Part shown: in pieces, positions 5,585 through 10,087 of the stretch
How the letters are laid out: every line of letters starts with the position of its first letter
Position numbering within the stretch: position 1 is the stretch's first letter
From: Phototrophicales bacterium
Lineage (GTDB): Bacteria > Chloroflexota > Anaerolineae > Aggregatilineales > Phototrophicaceae
Assembly: GCA_002794515.1 (NCBI GenBank)
Contig: PGTJ01000070.1
Location: forward strand, 1-10,087
DNA: 10,087 bases
Direction: 5' to 3'
Position numbers and translations under genes: made by a program
Notes under the pieces: generated by a model
Told to the model about the DNA's origin: nothing
What the model saw: only the letters and a program-made list of their open reading frames with translations
The model's database searches: none

Positions 5585-7867
5585 ATGGATTTCTTGACCG
5601 AGAATGTGACCACTGCCAGCATCATCGCCATCGTGGTCGCGGTGATTGGGTTGGCATTTGCATGGAGACAACGCAGTTGGGTTTTGGCGCAACCTGCGGG
5701 TAATGAAAAGATGACCAAAATCGCCAGCGCGATTCAGCAAGGCGCACAAGCCTTTCTAAGCCGTGAATATCGCGCCGTTGCCATTCTGGTCGCCGTGGTG
5801 ACAGTCGCCCTCATCGTGCTTGGGCTTATCCCCAATTCTGGGATGAGTTCGTGGACGGCGCTCGCTTTTGTTGCTGGTGCTGTTGCATCGGGCTTAGCAG
5901 GGTATGGCGGAATGTATATCGCCGTACGTGCTAATGTCCGCACCACACAAGCCGCCTCCGAAAGCCTGAATAAAGGTTTGCGCGTGGCATTTTCCAGTGG
6001 GACGGTCATGGCGAATTTGGTCGTTTCGTTGGCATTATTGGGGATTGGTGTGTTGTTCATCATCTTCACCAATGTGCTAAATTTAGACCCCGCCACATCC
6101 GCCAGCGCCCTTGCAGGCTTTGGCTTTGGCGGGACGAGCATCGCCATTTTCGCCCGTGTTGGTGGTGGCATTTATACCAAAGCCGCCGATGTGGGCGCGG
6201 ATTTGGTCGGTAAGACCGAATTGAACATCCCCGAAGATAGTCCACAAAACCCTGCAACCATTGCCGATAATGTTGGTGATAATGTCGGTGATGTGGCAGG
6301 TATGGGGTCTGACCTGTTTGAAAGTTATGCTGGTTCGATCATCGCCGCCATCACATTGGCGTTGTTGGGCGCGGGTATCGCCGCCGATAAAGTGATTCAC
6401 GCCCAAGTATTCCCCTTGCTGGTCGCCGCATTGGGCATCGTCATCGGCATTGTTGCTTCGTTCCTCGTGCAAACCAAAGAAGGCGCAACACAAGAACAAT
6501 TGCTTTGGAGTTTGCGTAAAGGGGTATATGGCGCGAGTGCGATGGTCGCCGTGGCGATTGTCGTATTGGGTTTGTTGCTCGATTTAGGTTGGGGTGTCAT
6601 CATCGCCACCTTGAGCGGGCTGGTCGGTGGGGTGTTGATTGGTTACTATACCGAATATTTTACCTCTGGCTCATATAAACCCACGCAACGACTAGCAGAG
6701 AGTGCCGAAGGTGGTGCGGGCATCATCGTCATTCGTGGCTTGGCATTGGGTATGTTCTCGACACTCGCCCCTGTGCTGATTATCGTCATCGTCACACTGG
6801 TCGCATCATGGGCGACAGGTTTGTATGGTGTGGCGATTGCCGCTGTTGGGATGCTCTCGACATTGGGCATCACCCTCGCCACCGATGCTTACGGTCCTGT
6901 TGCCGATAATGCGGGTGGTATCGCCGAGATGTCGGAATTGGGCGAATCTGTGCGTGACCGCACCGATGCGTTGGATAGCTTGGGCAACACCACCGCCGCC
7001 ACAGGCAAGGGTTTCGCCATCGGTAGCGCGGCGATGACCGCGTTGGCGCTCATGGCGGCGTTTATCACCGCCGTCAAGGGTGGCGATGCCGCCACGGCTA
7101 CCACATTTGCCGCCGTGTTGCTCGAACCAAAGCTCATCACGGGCTTGTTCTTGGGGGCATTGTTGCCATTCATTTTCAGCGCCCTTTCGATGTTGGCAGT
7201 CGGTAAAGCCGCCCAAGAAATTGTGGCAGAAGTGAAGCGCCAATGGAACACCATCCCTGGTTTGCCCGAAGGCAAAACCGATCCCGATTACGAAACCTGC
7301 GTGGCGATTAGCACCGACAGCGCTATCAAACAAATGATTTTGCCCGGTGTGATCGCTGTGGGTGTGCCTGTGGTTGTCGCCGTCCTGACCGTTTTAGGCA
7401 AGGGCAACATCATCGGTCAATTTGTCGGCTCAGAAACACTGGTTGGTGTGCTGATTGGTTCGCTCATCAGCGCCTTCATGCTCGCCGTGATGATGGCGAA
7501 TGCTGGTGGCGCATGGGATAACGCCAAGAAATATATCGAAGCAGGTCAATTGACAGGCAAAGACGCACAAGGCAATACCGTCACGTATCGTAAAAAATCT
7601 GAACCACACAAAGCCGCCGTGGTTGGCGATACTGTTGGCGACCCCTTCAAAGATACAGCCGGTCCATCCTTGAATATTTTGCTCAAATTGGTGGCGATTG
7701 TGGCGCTGGTGTTGGCACCGCTCATCTATAATGCGATTAAATCGGATATTGTCCCACCTGTTGGCGGGTCGAACACAACGATTATCGTCCCAACAGACGA
7801 CCAAACACCCACACCCGATGTCGTCCCTGCCACTGACCTAACACCCGAAGTCACACCAGAGGCATAA
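5585..7867 (+). CDS. hppA: Membrane-bound ion-translocating pyrophosphatase, K+-dependent type
   Basis: A 760-residue polytopic protein that couples PPi hydrolysis to export of H+ or Na+ across the membrane. Diagnostic block: KAADVGADLVGK, IPEDSPQNPATIADNVGDNVGD and GMGSDLFESY, with catalytic Asp202, Asp206, Lys210, Asp228, Asp232, Asp236 and Asp243 in place. GNTTAA (467-472) has Ala where potassium-independent enzymes have Lys, so it should need K+. Glu246 in DLFE is the gate Glu position of the T. maritima sodium pump (numbering coincides here), but some K+-dependent proton pumps share it, so the ion is not decided. Two substitutions, Ser219 and Gln221, replace the usual Asp and Arg of EDDPRNP. 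Residues 720-760 are a Pro/Thr/acidic tail after the last membrane helix. ATG 5585 follows AAGGAGG by 11 bases; ATG 5564 lies ahead of that site and has none. Likely transcribed alone. Confidence 0.95.
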   Translation: MDFLTENVTTASIIAIVVAVIGLAFAWRQRSWVLAQPAGNEKMTKIASAIQQGAQAFLSREYRAVAILVAVVTVALIVLGLIPNSGMSSWTALAFVAGAVASGLAGYGGMYIAVRANVRTTQAASESLNKGLRVAFSSGTVMANLVVSLALLGIGVLFIIFTNVLNLDPATSASALAGFGFGGTSIAIFARVGGGIYTKAADVGADLVGKTELNIPEDSPQNPATIADNVGDNVGDVAGMGSDLFESYAGSIIAAITLALLGAGIAADKVIHAQVFPLLVAALGIVIGIVASFLVQTKEGATQEQLLWSLRKGVYGASAMVAVAIVVLGLLLDLGWGVIIATLSGLVGGVLIGYYTEYFTSGSYKPTQRLAESAEGGAGIIVIRGLALGMFSTLAPVLIIVIVTLVASWATGLYGVAIAAVGMLSTLGITLATDAYGPVADNAGGIAEMSELGESVRDRTDALDSLGNTTAATGKGFAIGSAAMTALALMAAFITAVKGGDAATATTFAAVLLEPKLITGLFLGALLPFIFSALSMLAVGKAAQEIVAEVKRQWNTIPGLPEGKTDPDYETCVAISTDSAIKQMILPGVIAVGVPVVVAVLTVLGKGNIIGQFVGSETLVGVLIGSLISAFMLAVMMANAGGAWDNAKKYIEAGQLTGKDAQGNTVTYRKKSEPHKAAVVGDTVGDPFKDTAGPSLNILLKLVAIVALVLAPLIYNAIKSDIVPPVGGSNTTIIVPTDDQTPTPDVVPATDLTPEVTPEA

Positions 7868-7913
7868 TTTCGTCCTATAGGGATAAGACGTTCGATCATC
7901 CAAGATAATGTCA

Positions 7914-7950
7914 ATGCCTAGCCAGATGCACACCGCATCTGGTTAGGTGT
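7914..7950 (+). terminator. Stem-loop after hppA, terminator-like but without U-run
   Basis: Arms CCTAGCCAGATGC (7917-7929) and GCATCTGGTTAGG (7935-7947) pair over 13 positions with one G-U around a 5-base loop, and up to three weaker pairs extend the stem outward. It lies about 50 bases after the hppA stop. The following bases (TGTCGCG) are not T-rich, so it may protect the mRNA end or act with Rho rather than as an intrinsic terminator. Confidence 0.4.
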
Positions 7951-8030
7951 CGCGTGCAAAATCGTTCAGTGGACACTTGACTCACAATTTGGCATAACGA
8001 GCCAATTCGGTGGGCTTGCAAGGGCGAATA

Positions 8031-8053
8031 GCCATCGCTTCAAAGCCGATGGC
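8031..8053 (+). other. Stem-loop before the glycosyltransferase gene
   Basis: GCCATCG (8031-8037) pairs perfectly with CGATGGC (8047-8053); a one-base bulge and CT/AG pairs can extend it inward to a small loop. It ends 51 bases before ATG 8105 and 12 bases before TTG 8066. It could be part of a leader structure. Pairing is seen; a role is not. Confidence 0.4.
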
Positions 8054-8104
8054 GGGCATTATTAGTTGATAGAACACGTCTTAGCCCATACATCATACAT
8101 ATCT

Positions 8105-9580
8105 ATGACCCCACTACTTGCCATTCTCACCATCATCTATATCATGAGCGCCGTTGGATTAGCGGTTTTTTCGGGCGCGATATTCGTCCTCATCGTGTTA
8201 TGGGTTATTCATCGCAACAATAAACCCACTTTACCACATATCCCAGATGCCGATTTACCGCCTGTCCTCATCCAATTGCCCATCTACAACGAAAAATTTG
8301 TCGTCAGGCAATTATTGCAGGCGATGATCGCGCTGGATTATCCCAAAGATCGCCTGTATATCCAGATTTTAGACGATTCGACTGATGACACGGTGAATAT
8401 CATCGCCGATTTAATCCGTCATTATCAACGAGCAGGTTGGCAGATGACCCATGTGCGCCGTCCACAACGGGTTGAATACAAAGCAGGCGCGTTGCAGTAT
8501 GGCTTAGGCGAAAATGATGCCCCATTCATCGCTATTTTTGATGCTGATTTCGTCCCTGCACCCGACTTTTTACGTCAGACTATCCCCTATTTTTTGACCA
8601 ATCCACAAATCGGCATTGTGCAAGGACGTTGGGCGCATTTGAATGCCGAACAAAACCTCATCACCCGCAGTCAAGCCATGAGTGTCGATGGACATTTTGT
8701 GATTGAACAAACAGCGCGTAGTCGGGGTGGCTTGTTGCTGAGTTTTAATGGCACGGCAGGTGTATGGCGCAGATCGTGCATTGAAGATGCGGGCGGTTGG
8801 ACGGCACAGACCACCGCCGAAGATTTAGACCTCAGCTTTCGGGCGCAGATGCGCGGTTGGAAGGTGTTGTATCTGCCTGATGTGGCTGTGCCAGCCGAAT
8901 TGCCCCCACAAATTGCCGCTTATAAAGCACAACAATCGCGCTGGGCGAAGGGTGTCACTCAAAATTTATTCCGCTTATTGCCCAATTTATGGCGCTCGGA
9001 ACATCTGAATATCTTCCAAAAAATCATGGCGACTATTCATCTCTTTCAGTATGTCACGCAGGTGTGGTTGTTGATATTGACCATCCTCAACCCTGTCTTG
9101 ATGCTCACGGGTGTGTTACAAACCTTGCCCCTCGCGCCGTTGGGATTGTTAGGGCTTGCCGCGCCTATCATGTATGTCATCAGCCAGCACCAATTATATG
9201 ACAATTGGATTAGCCGATTAATTGCCTTCCCCGTATTGTTGGCGATCGGCAGTGGGGTGATGTTCACCAATACCATCGGTGTGATCGAGGCGATTACCCG
9301 TCGCCCGAATAACATCAAACGCACACCGAAGTTTTCGGGCGGGGCATGGGCGAGTAATCAATATGCGCTCAGCACTGATTGGACAATTTTTTGCGAAATT
9401 GCGCTGACGCTATACACCGCCAGCGCGGGTATTTTAGCCATATCGTATATGCCGACCCTCATCCCGCTCTATGCCATGCAAGCCTATGGCTTTGGCACAA
9501 TTGTGTTTTGGGGGATGATGCAAGAACGGCAACGGACACGGATGAAAATGCAACCCGTAGCCACTACGGGTGGTGATTAA
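8105..9580 (+). CDS. Family 2 glycosyltransferase, cellulose synthase/CslA-like, membrane-bound
   Basis: A 491-residue inner-membrane GT2 enzyme. It starts with one or two membrane helices (TPLLAILTIIYIMSAVGLAVFSGAIFVLIVLW), then a cytoplasmic GT-A domain with QLPIYNE, DDST (90-93), KAGAL, DAD (146-148, UDP/GDP-sugar and metal binding), AED (238-240, catalytic base, the TED position) and QQSRW (276-280, the QxxRW of processive synthases), and ends with about four membrane helices. The set and length match the CslA/mannan-synthase-like branch that builds beta-linked polysaccharide. The sugar cannot be read from sequence, and no PilZ domain or partner subunit is present. The start is uncertain: ATG 8105 begins just before the first helix but has no clear ribosome binding site; TTG 8066 would add 13 residues. 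Its TAA overlaps the stop of the convergent J-domain gene. Confidence 0.85.
   Translation: MTPLLAILTIIYIMSAVGLAVFSGAIFVLIVLWVIHRNNKPTLPHIPDADLPPVLIQLPIYNEKFVVRQLLQAMIALDYPKDRLYIQILDDSTDDTVNIIADLIRHYQRAGWQMTHVRRPQRVEYKAGALQYGLGENDAPFIAIFDADFVPAPDFLRQTIPYFLTNPQIGIVQGRWAHLNAEQNLITRSQAMSVDGHFVIEQTARSRGGLLLSFNGTAGVWRRSCIEDAGGWTAQTTAEDLDLSFRAQMRGWKVLYLPDVAVPAELPPQIAAYKAQQSRWAKGVTQNLFRLLPNLWRSEHLNIFQKIMATIHLFQYVTQVWLLILTILNPVLMLTGVLQTLPLAPLGLLGLAAPIMYVISQHQLYDNWISRLIAFPVLLAIGSGVMFTNTIGVIEAITRRPNNIKRTPKFSGGAWASNQYALSTDWTIFCEIALTLYTASAGILAISYMPTLIPLYAMQAYGFGTIVFWGMMQERQRTRMKMQPVATTGGD
9553..9571 (-). terminator. Candidate terminator hairpin for the J-domain gene
   Basis: ACCCGTAG (9553-9560) and CTACGGGT (9564-9571) form a perfect 8-bp GC-rich stem with a 3-base loop, inside the last codons of the glycosyltransferase. 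Read on the minus strand it lies six bases after the J-domain stop and is followed by TTGCATTTTC, a partial U-tract. On the plus strand no U-run follows. It may limit read-through between the convergent genes. Confidence 0.45.
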
Positions 9581-10087
9581 TTCCAACCACGCGCAGTTTT
9601 GATGTAGTCATATGCTTTATTCAGGGCATGAAATTTGCTAGCGGCTTCTTCCGATGGCAATTCGCTTGTATCGGGATGATACACAATTGCCAATTTGCGG
9701 AATGCCGCCTTCACCGTCTCTTTATCGGCAGAGGGGTCTAATCCCAAAATTTTGAAACACACCTCTAAATAATCGGTGATAGGGCTTTTGGATTGTGCCG
9801 ATGATGATGCACCATTGTGATTATTCGCGCTGTTTTGTTTGGGACGGCTATTTTCTTCTGCCATGCCCGCCCATGTTTGACCATATGCCTCCCATGTTTG
9901 CCAATAGGTTTGTCGTTGGCGCGGGATTTCGGCATCGCGTTTGGCGCGATAACTCCGATAATCGGTATTGCGCCAAAATGACCCACCGCCAAAATCTGCC
10001 ACAAACCAATCGCCTTTTGCCACACGCGGTTTTTGGAGCGATGTCTTAAAAAAACGCAGGTGCTTAAATTCGACTAGGGGTCCGTAC
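9577..10087 (-). CDS. J-domain (DnaJ-like) co-chaperone, start beyond the window
   Basis: The minus-strand frame is open from the right edge to the stop at 9577-9579, so at least 169 residues are present. A GTG at 10023 would give 148 residues, but it lacks a ribosome binding site, and the codons before it read as plausible protein (VEFKHLRFFKTSLQKPRVAKGDWF), so I treat the gene as 5'-truncated by the window. Counted from that GTG, residues 85-145 are a J domain: YLEVCFKILGL, helix II AFRKLAIVYHPD with HPD at 116-118, and helix III FHALNKAYDYI. J domains stimulate Hsp70 ATPase through HPD. The J domain sits at the C-terminus and is preceded by a Trp/Tyr/Arg-rich stretch and a Ser/Asn/Gln linker; there are no Gly/Phe or zinc-finger regions, so it is not classical DnaJ. 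The client or pathway is unknown. Confidence 0.8.
   Translation of the reverse strand, partial: YGPLVEFKHLRFFKTSLQKPRVAKGDWFVADFGGGSFWRNTDYRSYRAKRDAEIPRQRQTYWQTWEAYGQTWAGMAEENSRPKQNSANNHNGASSSAQSKSPITDYLEVCFKILGLDPSADKETVKAAFRKLAIVYHPDTSELPSEEAASKFHALNKAYDYIKTARGWN

Larger units (their letters stand above)
7868..8104. other. Gene-free gap of 237 bases with several stem-loops
   Basis: No protein-coding frame or tRNA is seen between hppA and the glycosyltransferase. It holds four possible hairpins: 7871-7890 (CGTC/GACG with one mismatch and TAT/ATA inside), 7914-7950 (strongest), 7990-8006 (TTGGC/GCCAA) and 8031-8053 (GCCATCG/CGATGGC). It may be the 3' end of hppA mRNA, the 5' leader of the glycosyltransferase, or both. 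I checked by eye for c-di-GMP-I riboswitch features because of the glycosyltransferase and did not find the full consensus. Confidence 0.5.

Noticed and set aside
6806..7333. Long minus-strand open frame of 175 codons inside hppA
   Set aside because: It lies opposite strongly conserved hppA codons and its translation is His/Arg/Gly-rich without family features; it is a by-product of codon bias.
7977..7982. TTGACT as a -35 for the glycosyltransferase
   Set aside because: No -10-like hexamer lies 16-18 bases downstream.
8010..8053. c-di-GMP-I riboswitch suggested by the bases near GCCGATGGC
   Set aside because: The conserved paired core and its tetraloop/receptor layout could not be found; the likeness is short and may be chance.

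Overview
The window reads as a stretch of bacterial chromosome with short gaps and mostly housekeeping genes, plus one accessory family in three copies. The likely source is a member of the Chloroflexota (Anaerolineae-like). This is inference from the FtsB-like protein with its WAR-DGKM-RPGE block and Pro/Thr-rich stretches, the divergent guanylate kinase-like P-loop, the DUF4058 paralogs and the gene mix. No rRNA or marker gene settles it. I see no tRNA, rRNA, CRISPR array, transposase or insertion sequence.

Left part (1-4935, all + strand): the 3' end of a family II (Mn-dependent, DHH/DHHA2) soluble inorganic pyrophosphatase; a 16-bp perfect inverted repeat just before the ribosome binding site of DUF4058 copy 1; a guanylate kinase-like gene with an extra C-terminal region; a ygfZ/GcvT-like folate-binding gene that overlaps the kinase by ATGA; a perfect extended -10 promoter; then two adjacent DUF4058 genes (copies 2 and 3) that share exact nucleotide blocks.

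Middle (4924-7867): a small minus-strand FtsB/DivIC-like division protein runs tail to tail into DUF4058 copy 3 with a 12-bp overlap. It is divergent from a large gene for a membrane-bound, ion-pumping pyrophosphatase (hppA) of the potassium-dependent type, which ends in an unusual Pro/Thr/Asp/Glu-rich tail.

Right part (7868-10087): about 240 bases without a gene, rich in stem-loops; a cellulose-synthase-like/CslA-like family 2 glycosyltransferase; and, convergent with it, a J-domain protein on the minus strand whose reading frame stays open past the right edge. The two stop codons overlap in TTAA, and a compact hairpin lies just inside the glycosyltransferase end.

How the genes relate: kinase-like and ygfZ are translationally coupled. 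The soluble and membrane pyrophosphatases lie within about 5.3 kb and both use PPi, but they are separate transcription units. The DUF4058 genes have no known function. Their E-LLSPxNK ... KR ... IExDF core resembles nuclease-fold families by eye, which is the most open question here. I found no convincing complete new system. The best leads are the DUF4058 trio with its palindrome, the altered guanylate kinase, and the structured gap at 7868-8104.
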